64,000 bases of DNA from Chthonomonas sp. UBA2017 (lineage in GTDB: Bacteria; Armatimonadota; Fimbriimonadia; Fimbriimonadales; Fimbriimonadaceae), in NCBI GenBank assembly GCA_002335425.1, contig DDCB01000035.1, positions 1 through 64,000 on the forward strand, written 5' to 3'. This document shows, piece after piece, positions 31,375-39,434 of this stretch; position 1 is the first letter of the stretch; each line of letters starts with the position of its first letter. The notes below the pieces were generated by a model. It was not told the DNA's origin, did not search any database, and saw nothing but the letters and a program-made list of their open reading frames with translations. The position numbers were made by a program, and so were the translations under genes.

Positions 31375-33834
31375 CTAGCGGCGGGGGCGGAAGCGGGTGT
31401 TCACGTCTTCGGCGTCGCCGCCCTTCTTGGGGAAGGAGTCGGGGATGTTGGGGGCGCGGTCTTCGCGAGGAGGTCGGTCGCCTTGATCCGGTCGGTCCGA
31501 AACAACGGCGCGATCTCCGCCTCGGTCGCCACCACGGTCTCCGCCACGATCACCTCGGTCATAGCCGCCTCGACCGCCTCGGTCACCACCTCGATCTCCA
31601 CGATCACCTCGGTCATAACCGCCTCGACCGCCGCGGTCATCTCGACCACGACCACCTCGGTCTCCGCCTCGGCCACCGCGGTCGCGGTCGCTCGGCGTGG
31701 GGCGAGTATTCGGGTCCGCGGCTTCGTTGCCTGCGAGCGCAGGCAAGTCTTGCTTGAGCCCAAGAGCGGTCAGGTTGACCCGGCCCATCGAATCCACTTC
31801 ATAGACTCGAACATGGACGACGTCGCCCGCCGAAACCACGTCGTCGGGTCGGCGAACCTTTTCGGTCGTCAGGAGCTCGGTCGGAACAAGACCTTCTTTG
31901 CCCGGCATGTATTCGACCATCGCGCCTCGACCCATCAATCGCGTGACCGGCCCGCTGAATTCGGCTCCGACTTCGGCGGTGGCGGTCAGGGCTCGGATCG
32001 AATCGATCGCGATTTGGGCGGAATGGCCATCGGCCGCCGCGACAAAGACGCGCCCATCTTGTTGGATGTCGATCTCGGCACCCGATGCGGCTTGAATCTT
32101 TCGGATGGTGCCGCCGCCTGGGCCGATGACGGCCCCGATCTTCTCGGGATCGATTTGGATCGTCGTGACGCGCGGAGCGGTCATGGCGAGTTCGGTTCTC
32201 GGCGCAGCAATCTCGGCCTCAATGACGTCCAAGATCTCAATTCGGGCATCGTACGCTTGGTTCAGCGCATCTGCCAGGACCTTGTCGGGGATGCCTTCGA
32301 GCTTGGTGTCCAGCTGAAGGGCGGTGATCCCCTTACGAGTGCCGGCGACCTTGAAGTCCATGTCGCCACAGAAGTCTTCCATCCCTTGGATGTCGGTGAG
32401 GACCTTGAACGTCTTGCCGTCGCTCATCAGGCCCATGGCAATACCGGCGACCGGAGCCTTGATTGGGATGCCTGCATCCATCAGCGCCAGCGTCGAACCG
32501 CAGACCGAAGCCATCGAAGTCGATCCGTTGGATTCGAGCACTTCGCTGACCAAAAGCAACGTGTACGGGAACTCGGGGTCGTCCAGAGGGATCACCGAGC
32601 GCAAAGATCGCTCTGCCAACGCGCCGTGACCAACTTCTCGTCGTCCTGGGCCGCGCATGGGGCGAACTTCACCGACGCTGTACGGCGGGAAGTTATAGAA
32701 GTGCATGTAGCGCTTATCTTCTTCTTCTTCCAATCCATCGAGCGTTTGGGCGTCCTTTGGAAGGCCGAGCGTCAGGACCGTCATGACCTGCGTTTGGCCA
32801 CGCGAGAAGAGTCCCGAGCCGTGAACGCGAGGCAGAAGTCCAGCGATGGCTTCGAGTTTGCGGATTTCGTCCAGCTTTCGACCGTCGGCTCGCTTGCCGT
32901 CCTTGATGACGAGCTCTCGAACCGCGTCCTTGATCGCCTTGTCCACGGCTTCATTCAGCTGAGCAAGAATCTCGGGCTTGTCCGCGTAAACTTCTTTATA
33001 GCGCTCGACGATCTCTTTGGTGAGCTCGCTCAGGCCAGATTCTCGGGAAGCCTTGTCAGGATCGACGATCGCGGTCTTGATTTCAGACCAGCAGTCCTTC
33101 TTGATCCGCGCCATGAGGTCGGCATCGACGAGCTTGCAGATCGGCTCTCGCTTGGGCTTGCCCGCGATCTTGGCGAACTTCTCGAACTCGATGCAGATCG
33201 TCTTGATCGCTTCATGAGCGAACTTCAGGGCAGCAGCCATGTCCTTTTCAGAGACCTCGGTGGCGCCGGCTTCGACCATCGAGATCGCGCCTTTGTGCCC
33301 GGCAACGACCAGGTCGAGGTCGCTCTCGGCGATTTGGGAGACGCTCGGGAAGAGGATCAGCTCGCCGTCGATTCGGGCGACGCGGACGCATCCAACGGGA
33401 CCATTGAACGGGACATCGCTCAGGGCAAGCGCCGCTCCCGCGGCATTCACCGCCAAAACGTCGGGTGGATTTTCTTGATCGACGGCGAACGTCATCGCGA
33501 TGACTTGCACGTCGTTGCGCATGCCCTTCGGAAAGAGCGGGCGAATGGGTCGGTCGATCAGTCGGCTGGTCAGGATCGCCCGATCACTCGGACGGCCGCC
33601 GCGCTTGATGAAGCCGCCTGGGATTTTCCCGACGGAGTATTTGCGCTCTTCGTAATCGCAGACGAGAGGAAGAAAGTCGATGCCTTCGCGAGCAGACTTG
33701 CTCATCGTGGCGGAGCCGAGCAGGACGGTTTCGCCCATGCCGAGCAGGACCGCGCCGCCCGCTTGACGAGCTACGCGGCCAGATTCGAGGCTGAGGGTCT
33801 TGCCCCCAACTTCGAAAGTGTGGGTGTGAATCAT
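31375..33834 (-). CDS. pnp: polynucleotide phosphorylase with Arg/Gly/Asp-rich C-terminal tail
   Basis: PNPase degrades RNA 3' to 5' with phosphate and is part of the RNA degradosome. The 819-residue product has both RNase PH domains (GGFIKRGGRPSD; GRREVGHGALAERS), a KH domain with IGAVIGPGGGTIRKI near 560-572 and an S1 domain. The family is usually about 700-720 residues. From about residue 700 there is an extra tail of roughly 110 residues made of RGG, DRGG and GYDRGD repeats. The gene follows rpsO on the same strand, the classical rpsO-pnp order. It has a GGAGG before the ATG. Confidence 0.97.
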   Translation of the reverse strand: MIHTHTFEVGGKTLSLESGRVARQAGGAVLLGMGETVLLGSATMSKSAREGIDFLPLVCDYEERKYSVGKIPGGFIKRGGRPSDRAILTSRLIDRPIRPLFPKGMRNDVQVIAMTFAVDQENPPDVLAVNAAGAALALSDVPFNGPVGCVRVARIDGELILFPSVSQIAESDLDLVVAGHKGAISMVEAGATEVSEKDMAAALKFAHEAIKTICIEFEKFAKIAGKPKREPICKLVDADLMARIKKDCWSEIKTAIVDPDKASRESGLSELTKEIVERYKEVYADKPEILAQLNEAVDKAIKDAVRELVIKDGKRADGRKLDEIRKLEAIAGLLPRVHGSGLFSRGQTQVMTVLTLGLPKDAQTLDGLEEEEDKRYMHFYNFPPYSVGEVRPMRGPGRREVGHGALAERSLRSVIPLDDPEFPYTLLLVSEVLESNGSTSMASVCGSTLALMDAGIPIKAPVAGIAMGLMSDGKTFKVLTDIQGMEDFCGDMDFKVAGTRKGITALQLDTKLEGIPDKVLADALNQAYDARIEILDVIEAEIAAPRTELAMTAPRVTTIQIDPEKIGAVIGPGGGTIRKIQAASGAEIDIQQDGRVFVAAADGHSAQIAIDSIRALTATAEVGAEFSGPVTRLMGRGAMVEYMPGKEGLVPTELLTTEKVRRPDDVVSAGDVVHVRVYEVDSMGRVNLTALGLKQDLPALAGNEAADPNTRPTPSDRDRGGRGGDRGGRGRDDRGGRGGYDRGDRGDRGGDRGGRGGYDRGDRGGDRGGDRGGDRAVVSDRPDQGDRPPREDRAPNIPDSFPKKGGDAEDVNTRFRPRR

Positions 33835-33849
33835 GGATGCCTCCGAGGG

Positions 33850-34131
33850 TTATCGAGGCCGAACTTCGCGGATTCCGAGACTTTTGATCAGCTCGCGGTA
33901 GCGAGTGATGTCCTTGTTGCGGAGATAAGCTTCTAACCGTCGGCGCTTTCCGACGAGCAGCAAGAGGCCGCGTCGGCTGTGAAAGTCCTTCGGGTGAGTC
34001 CGCAAGTGGTCGGTAATCTGAGCGATCCGAGCTTGCATCACGGCGATCTGGACCTCAGTCGATCCAGTATCCCCTTCGGCCCGAGCGTAATCGCTCACGA
34101 CCTTTGACTTCACCTGCTTATCTAACGGCAT
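33850..34131 (-). CDS. rpsO: 30S ribosomal protein S15
   Basis: S15 binds the central domain of 16S rRNA early in small-subunit assembly. The 93-residue product starts MPLDKQVKSKVVSDYARAEG and has the conserved GDTGSTEVQIA, HRTHPKDF-like HLRTHPKDFHSRRGLL and RRRLEAYLRNKD. The long open frame upstream of the ATG at 34131 is a shadow of the gap. It heads an rpsO-pnp operon. In other bacteria S15 represses its own translation through an mRNA structure; a hairpin 117 bases upstream may play a part. Confidence 0.96.
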   Translation of the reverse strand: MPLDKQVKSKVVSDYARAEGDTGSTEVQIAVMQARIAQITDHLRTHPKDFHSRRGLLLLVGKRRRLEAYLRNKDITRYRELIKSLGIREVRPR

Positions 34132-34247
34132 CCTAAAGTTAATAGCCTCCAAAAGTTGGCGGCGCGCCGCGCCGCACGGGGCCTGCTGATTCGATGCCGC
34201 TCTGCGCAATCGCCCAGGGGCGACTGTGAACAACGGCAGACGAGACT

Positions 34248-34282
34248 CAGGCCGGGCATCAGAATACCCGAACCCCGGCCTG
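34248..34282. terminator. GC-rich hairpin between mtaB and rpsO
   Basis: Nine bases at 34248-34256 are complementary to 34274-34282 with a 17-base loop. It lies just after the mtaB stop on the minus strand and upstream of rpsO. It has no T-run, so it could be a weak terminator of mtaB or a leader structure of rpsO. Confidence 0.4.
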
Positions 34283-34330
34283 AAGTCAAGATCAAGCGCG
34301 AAACCGGACGAATGAAGGCCCGAGAACGAT

Positions 34331-35656
34331 TCATCGGACAGGCAAAAGCCGGGTGCGGGGCTCAAAGCGAGGCCCCGAGGTCTCGATCTCGCCCAAGAGG
34401 TAGCCGTCGCGGTCTTCGTCCAAGCGAACCCAAACCACTTGGCGCTTGAGGCTCGGCGAGCCGGCAAATCTGACTTCGAGATAGTTGTCGGTGAGACCCT
34501 CCAGCAGACCCTCGGAGGTCGTTTTGCCTTCGACAATGACCCGGTGAATCTGGCCCAAGAACCTCTTGCGATGGGCGGCGGCGGTTTCGCGCCCAACTTC
34601 GGCAAGCGCCAGGCTCCGCACTTGCTTTTCGGCGTCAGGCACTGGGTCTCCCCACTGGTCGGCTGGAGTCCCATGCCTTGGGCTGAACCGAAAGACGTGC
34701 GACTTCAGGTAGCGAGCTCGGCGGGCGACGTCCAGGCTGTCCGCAAATTCAGCCGGCCCTTCGGTGGGAAAGCCGACCATGATGTCGGCGGTGATCGACA
34801 TCGGCTCAATGTCGGCGTAAAGCCGGTCACAAAGCGCCAAGTAGTCCTCCTTGGTATAGGGTCGATTCATGTCGCGAAGGACCTGAGACGAGCCGCTTTG
34901 CAAAGGAATATGAAGGTGTGGAACGACGAGCCCAGACTGGATCAGCTCGATCAGTCGAGGCGTCACTTGGCGCATCTCAATCGAGCTGATGCGAATGCGC
35001 TCGATCCCTTCGACGCGGGCCAACTGCTCAACGAGCGTCTCAAAATCTGGCCCCCCTGAGCCGGAATCCGGACCGTAGGCCCCGATCAAAACCCCGGTCA
35101 AGATCAGCTCGCGATAACCAAGGTCCGCCATACGGGAGGCTTCGTCGAGCACGTCGGTGGCGGGCCGTGAAACGAGCCCCGGACGAGTGTATGGGATCGA
35201 GCAGTAGCTGCACATGACGCTGCATCCGTCTTGGACTTTCAGCGTGGCTCGCGTCCGCCCGACAAGAACCGGCGGCGCGGCATGCGGTTCGGCCGCCACC
35301 CAGTTCGCCATCTCGGGAAACGCTCGATAGAGGTAGTCGAGGGCTCGCAGCTTTTCGGGATTCGGCACAACAACATCCGCGCCTTCGATCGCCTCGGCCT
35401 TGTTGAGCGACATTTGAGCGGCACAGCCGGTGACGACCACCTTCGCGCTGGGGTTGTTTCGGGTCGCCTTTCGGATCGTGTATCGGCTCTTGCTTTCGGC
35501 CGAAGACGTGACGCTACACGAATTAATGACATAGACGTCTGCGGATTCGCTGAACGGGACGACCTGGAACCCCGCTTCCTCGAACGACTCGAGGATGCGC
35601 TGGGTTTCATACTGATTGACCTTGCATCCCAAGGTGGTGAAGGCGGCTTTGGGCAT
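34331..35656 (-). CDS. mtaB: tRNA t6A37 methylthiotransferase MtaB
   Basis: MtaB adds a methylthio group to t6A at position 37 of tRNAs. The 441-residue product shows the family start FTTLGCKVNQYET, the second cluster cysteines INSCSV and VTGCAAQ, and the radical-SAM CSVMCSYC. A C-terminal TRAM domain with RVIVEGKT follows. LGCKVNQYE marks MtaB rather than MiaB or RimO. TACAAT lies 14 bases before the ATG. It is divergent from the DUF3817 gene. Confidence 0.94.
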   Translation of the reverse strand: MPKAAFTTLGCKVNQYETQRILESFEEAGFQVVPFSESADVYVINSCSVTSSAESKSRYTIRKATRNNPSAKVVVTGCAAQMSLNKAEAIEGADVVVPNPEKLRALDYLYRAFPEMANWVAAEPHAAPPVLVGRTRATLKVQDGCSVMCSYCSIPYTRPGLVSRPATDVLDEASRMADLGYRELILTGVLIGAYGPDSGSGGPDFETLVEQLARVEGIERIRISSIEMRQVTPRLIELIQSGLVVPHLHIPLQSGSSQVLRDMNRPYTKEDYLALCDRLYADIEPMSITADIMVGFPTEGPAEFADSLDVARRARYLKSHVFRFSPRHGTPADQWGDPVPDAEKQVRSLALAEVGRETAAAHRKRFLGQIHRVIVEGKTTSEGLLEGLTDNYLEVRFAGSPSLKRQVVWVRLDEDRDGYLLGEIETSGPRFEPRTRLLPVR

Positions 35657-35670
35657 GGCGTACGCCCTTC

Positions 35671-35676
35671 ATTGTA
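35671..35676 (-). promoter_or_regulatory. candidate -10 hexamer (TACAAT) for mtaB
   Basis: TACAAT on the minus strand ends 14 bases before the mtaB ATG. No -35 box is clear. Confidence 0.35.
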
Positions 35677-35698
35677 GCAAGCCTCGGTTCAAAGTTAG

Positions 35699-35704
35699 TA
35701 GACT
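35699..35704 (+). promoter_or_regulatory. candidate leaderless -10 hexamer (TAGACT)
   Basis: TAGACT ends six bases before the ATG at 35711, and no Shine-Dalgarno sequence is present between. Confidence 0.42.
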
Positions 35705-35710
35705 TCGCGT

Positions 35711-36028
35711 ATGGTTCAAGCGACCCTCCCGGCTTCCTTGCGGCAACTTCGAGCGATCGGGTGGTGCGAAGGCACGTCCTATCTCTTGCTCCTCGGCGTC
35801 GCGATGCCGCTGAAATATCTAGCAGACTGGCCGCTGGGTGTCACCTGGGTCGGGACGGCCCACGGAGCGCTCTGGATCCTGTATCTGCTCGCGATTGCTC
35901 GGTGCTGGATTCAGTTCAAGTGGAAGTTTCGAGACGCTTTTTGGGGTGGGGTCGCTTCCGTCTTGCCATTCGGGCCGTTCGTCTACGATTCCTGGATCAT
36001 TCGCCGCGAAGTTGCTTCATCACGCTGA
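35711..36028 (+). CDS. DUF3817 family small membrane protein
   Basis: The 105-residue product has three hydrophobic segments and matches the DUF3817 family (AIGWCEGTSYLLLL, GTAHGALWILYLL, GVASVLPFGPFVYD). Members are small integral membrane proteins of unknown role, often next to transporters. Its last 32 bases overlap antisense the 3' end of the fused membrane/spermidine-synthase-like gene. The start has the TANNNT spacing described for leaderless genes. Confidence 0.88.
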   Translation: MVQATLPASLRQLRAIGWCEGTSYLLLLGVAMPLKYLADWPLGVTWVGTAHGALWILYLLAIARCWIQFKWKFRDAFWGGVASVLPFGPFVYDSWIIRREVASSR

Positions 36029-38345
36029 GCACGTTGCTGTAGTCGTCGGTCCAGACCCCGATCTCGGGGCGGGTTTCCGCCTCGAACCAAGGCTGTTTGT
36101 TTTGCAAAGACTTGAGATCGGTCCCAGATCGGGTCAGCAGGACGTAGTTCGTATCGCTATAGCCCAAAAGCCGCTCGTCGAACGAACAGACGACGTATTG
36201 GCTGAGCGTTTGTAGCCCCAGAGCCCGGCCGATGTTGCCGAGCACCGGCTCCAGGTTCAAGAACCGATTCGAGATGTGATAAAGAAGAATTCCATCGGGC
36301 TGCAGCCGGTCCATCAGCATCTGGACCGCTTCGCGAGTGATGAGGTGGATCGGGATGGCGTCCGAACTGAACGCGTCCACCACAATGATGCCGTACGAAC
36401 CCGGGGGCTCTTGCGCCATGGTCAAACGAGCATCGCCCAGAGTGATCTTGATCTCGGCTTTGGAATCCGAAAGGAAGGAGAAGAGTTTGGGGTCTTGGGC
36501 GATCTCAACGATCTGAGGGTCAATCTCGTGGAAGTGGAAGACTTCGCCGGGCCGGCCATAAGCCGCCAACGTCCCGATGCCGAGTCCGATCAGCCCGACG
36601 TTTTTGCGCTTGGGCGACCCGGCGTAGTGTTGCATCACCTGCCCCACTCCGCTGCCCGTCCAGTAGTACGTCAGAGGAACGTTCCGCCGCGCGAGGTCTA
36701 GGCTTTGTTGACCGTGTGTGGTGTTCCCGTGGACGAGCCGGTGGTATCCCGCGAAGTCGGGCGAGGCCCCCGAGAGCAGAACTCGATGGACGCCAAAGAA
36801 GTTACGACTCGCGAAAAGAGTTTCACTCGGGCTATTGAGCCGAAACTGGGCGATCATCAACAAGACGGCGCCGATCGAAAGTCCAAACCGCATCGGGCGG
36901 TCCACGGCAAAGAAGGCGGCAATCACTGGCAAGCCGATACACCACAAGTTTCGAAGAACCCGGGAGTCGATTCGGTCGGGTCCGCCATTTTCGAGCCCAT
37001 AAAGCCAGCCTCGAAACACCTCGGCGTCCATTCGAGGGAAGCTGACAATCAGAATCGCCGTAAAAGCCGCGATTCCCACCGGATAAGCCCAGTCGGCAAG
37101 TCCATTCTTTTTCCCGGGTTGGGGCCAAGGCCGAACCAGGCACGCCAGCACGATCATCAGCGGGTATTCGCTGATCGACTGAAAGAGGATCGGCGCGCCG
37201 ACGGTGTTGAAAAGACCCCCCAAAACACCGCCGACCGACATCCACAGATAGAACTCGGTCAGGTGTCGCGGGCTTGGACGCTCGTCCACCATCCGGCTGT
37301 GGCATACCAGCGCCGCCACAAAAAACGTTAGCAAATGAAGTCCCCCCACCAGCAACAGATGCTCGTCGGACTCAATCGCAAGCGCCAAAACGATCGGCAC
37401 CACCAGCATCGGCAAGAGCCGACTCGCCCACAGCGTCGGGATCCAGCGCCTCCGCGCAAAGGCGAGAATAAAGGTCAGCAAGTAAAGCGAGAGCGGGATG
37501 ACCCACAGCAGCGGAATCGGGGCGAGGTTCGTCGTGAAATACGTCGTCAGGCCCAGCATCAGACTCGACGGGATGAGGGCGTACAAAACCCAGCGGCCGC
37601 GCTGTCCCCAGGTCGGGGCCACATCCGTGGGCGGCTCTGGGGCCTCCGAATCGGCGGAAGAGGCAGGCTCCGCAAGAGACTCTGGGGGCTTCGAGCGCAA
37701 CCCGAGCACCCCGATGCCGATCATCCCGAAAACCAAAACGCCATACAACACCCGCCAGAGCTCGGACTGCTCAAGCAGGGTCAATCGGGGTTCGACGAGC
37801 GTCGGATAAGCGATCAGCGCAAGCATCGAGCCGACATTGCTGGCGGCGTACAAAAAGTACGGATCGCGGGCATGGGGGTCGGAAGTCCGGGCAAACCAAC
37901 CCTGGATCATCGGAGCCCCCGCCGACAACCCAAAGAACACCAAGCCCACCCCCAGTGCCAGCGACGCCATGAGCGGCCCCAAGGGTGAGCCGCTCCCCAA
38001 CGCGCCCAGGCCCGCCGGAATCGCAATCGGCAGAGTCAACAAGGCCCCCGCCATCAGAACCAGATGAACGATGACCTGAACTCGGGGACGGAGCCACCGG
38101 CCGCTCAAGTGAGCATACAGATAACCGAGGAGCAGCACCGCTTGGAAAAAGAGGATGGAGCCGCTCCAGACCATCGGGGTCCCGCCGAACCTTGGCAAGA
38201 CCATCTTGGCCACCATCGGTTGCACCAAAAAGAGCAGGGCCGAGCTCAAAAAGAGCGTTATCGTAAAGATCAGCCGCAACCCATTCCCCGCATGACCGTC
38301 GTAGCATACGCTAGAGCGAGCCCGAACTTCTTCCCCCGTGGGCAT
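35997..38345 (-). CDS. fused integral membrane / spermidine-synthase-like methyltransferase-fold protein
   Basis: The 782-residue product has an N-terminal part of about ten or more membrane helices, with several alternative cut points in Ala/Leu-rich stretches. A cytoplasmic C-terminal domain from about residue 580 has a Rossmann-like start, GLIGLGIGTLAAYG, and then HFHEIDPQIV, GDARLTMAQEP and VVDAFSSDAIP. This matches polyamine aminopropyltransferase-like proteins fused to MFS/membrane domains. The family is often annotated as fused MFS/spermidine synthase, but the substrate is unproven. The DAFSSDAIP region keeps the acidic catalytic-like site. No speD neighbour is present. Confidence 0.82.
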   Translation of the reverse strand: MPTGEEVRARSSVCYDGHAGNGLRLIFTITLFLSSALLFLVQPMVAKMVLPRFGGTPMVWSGSILFFQAVLLLGYLYAHLSGRWLRPRVQVIVHLVLMAGALLTLPIAIPAGLGALGSGSPLGPLMASLALGVGLVFFGLSAGAPMIQGWFARTSDPHARDPYFLYAASNVGSMLALIAYPTLVEPRLTLLEQSELWRVLYGVLVFGMIGIGVLGLRSKPPESLAEPASSADSEAPEPPTDVAPTWGQRGRWVLYALIPSSLMLGLTTYFTTNLAPIPLLWVIPLSLYLLTFILAFARRRWIPTLWASRLLPMLVVPIVLALAIESDEHLLLVGGLHLLTFFVAALVCHSRMVDERPSPRHLTEFYLWMSVGGVLGGLFNTVGAPILFQSISEYPLMIVLACLVRPWPQPGKKNGLADWAYPVGIAAFTAILIVSFPRMDAEVFRGWLYGLENGGPDRIDSRVLRNLWCIGLPVIAAFFAVDRPMRFGLSIGAVLLMIAQFRLNSPSETLFASRNFFGVHRVLLSGASPDFAGYHRLVHGNTTHGQQSLDLARRNVPLTYYWTGSGVGQVMQHYAGSPKRKNVGLIGLGIGTLAAYGRPGEVFHFHEIDPQIVEIAQDPKLFSFLSDSKAEIKITLGDARLTMAQEPPGSYGIIVVDAFSSDAIPIHLITREAVQMLMDRLQPDGILLYHISNRFLNLEPVLGNIGRALGLQTLSQYVVCSFDERLLGYSDTNYVLLTRSGTDLKSLQNKQPWFEAETRPEIGVWTDDYSNVLSVMKQLRGE

Positions 38346-39434
38346 CTCTTCTCGGCGAAGGGATCGGCCGAGGCTCAGGTGTCACAAGCCGCCCAGGGAC
38401 GCCGATGGAAGGGGTCGAACGACTCGCAGCCTCTTGATTTCCAGCCGTTGTCGCCCGCGCAGGCCTTCGTGGACCGGATCCAGAAGGAACGAACTGCGGG
38501 ACGCTGTGAGCGGCGGGGCGTCACACTCGGCGCTCGGCTTTGCGTACAAGCAAGATGACCAGCCGAGCGCATGGCGAACACGACAACAAAGCTGGCCCAA
38601 TTTTCGGGGAACTGGTCAGTTCATGGGTTGAGAAGTTCCAGATTTGCGCGAAAGGCATATACCGAGGCGGCGCGGCTTTGGCCGGGACGACCGCAGCTGG
38701 CGACGTGCTGGGGACATCGCCCTTCCGAGTGCCAGAGTGGGCGAAGATCGAGGGAGATGTCCCCGCATCTGGCGACGCAGGCGCAGAAAACGAAGCCTCA
38801 ACTGAAACCCAAAGCGATGCGCCGAACCGGAGCGACTCGGGGTTCCAAGCCAACGCCCCGGAATCCACCGAAAGGGAATCTCTGCAATCGCAGTCCCCGC
38901 TGACCGAAGGTCCCGCCGAAGAGGAATGAGCGGAGCGAATCGGGGCGAACGGAGGCAGGGTCGCAGCGCATCCCCCTCATTCCGCGAAGCGGCATGAGGG
39001 GGGCAGGGGGGAGTCAATAAACCCGCCGCCCGGCCCGAAGCCTCGCCCTCGGCCTGGACTGAGAAACGCGACAATCTGAGGAACAGACATGGCCTCCGCC
39101 CCGGGCGGCGGAGGTGGATATCTCCGGGCTTTCAGCCCCCGCATGATCCTTTCTGGCCCGTTGGGTCTTTCAGTTTGTAAAGAACTTGCAATGATTCGGC
39201 GAAGCTGCATGAGGCGGACAAAAAGGGGAGTCGAATTCCCTCCGCCCCGCCCGCTCCCCCACAAATGAGATCGTTGTATTCTTGGGTTCGCAATTGACGA
39301 AGATGAAATGTAGTCAATTCCGCTTTTCTAAGAGACCAAAACTACAGATTTCCTTCTCATCTTGATATGTCCCGTTTAAGGACTCATTGAGGCCTTGAAA
39401 ACACCCCTCGGAACGACCCAGGCCCACGAATCAC
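38346..39434. other. 1.1-kb gene-poor region with short repeats and hairpins
   Basis: I find no convincing gene here. Several open frames of 60-150 codons overlap on both strands, with no start site or family. Two related short segments (around 38980 and 39195) share CGAAGCGGCATGAGG-like wording. A stretch at 39022-39052 nearly repeats one at 31210-31240. A strong hairpin pairs 39093-39100 with 39107-39114, and GGGCTTTCAGCCC follows near 39127. It may be an accumulation of small multi-copy non-coding elements. Confidence 0.55.

Noticed and set aside
31483..33936. 817-codon plus-strand open frame opposite pnp
   Set aside because: It mirrors the pnp gene and has no start context or family; the real gene on the minus strand is beyond doubt.
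38540..38929. 129-codon open frame in the gene-poor region
   Set aside because: No start site, no domain and overlapping open frames on the other strand; codon use is not convincing.
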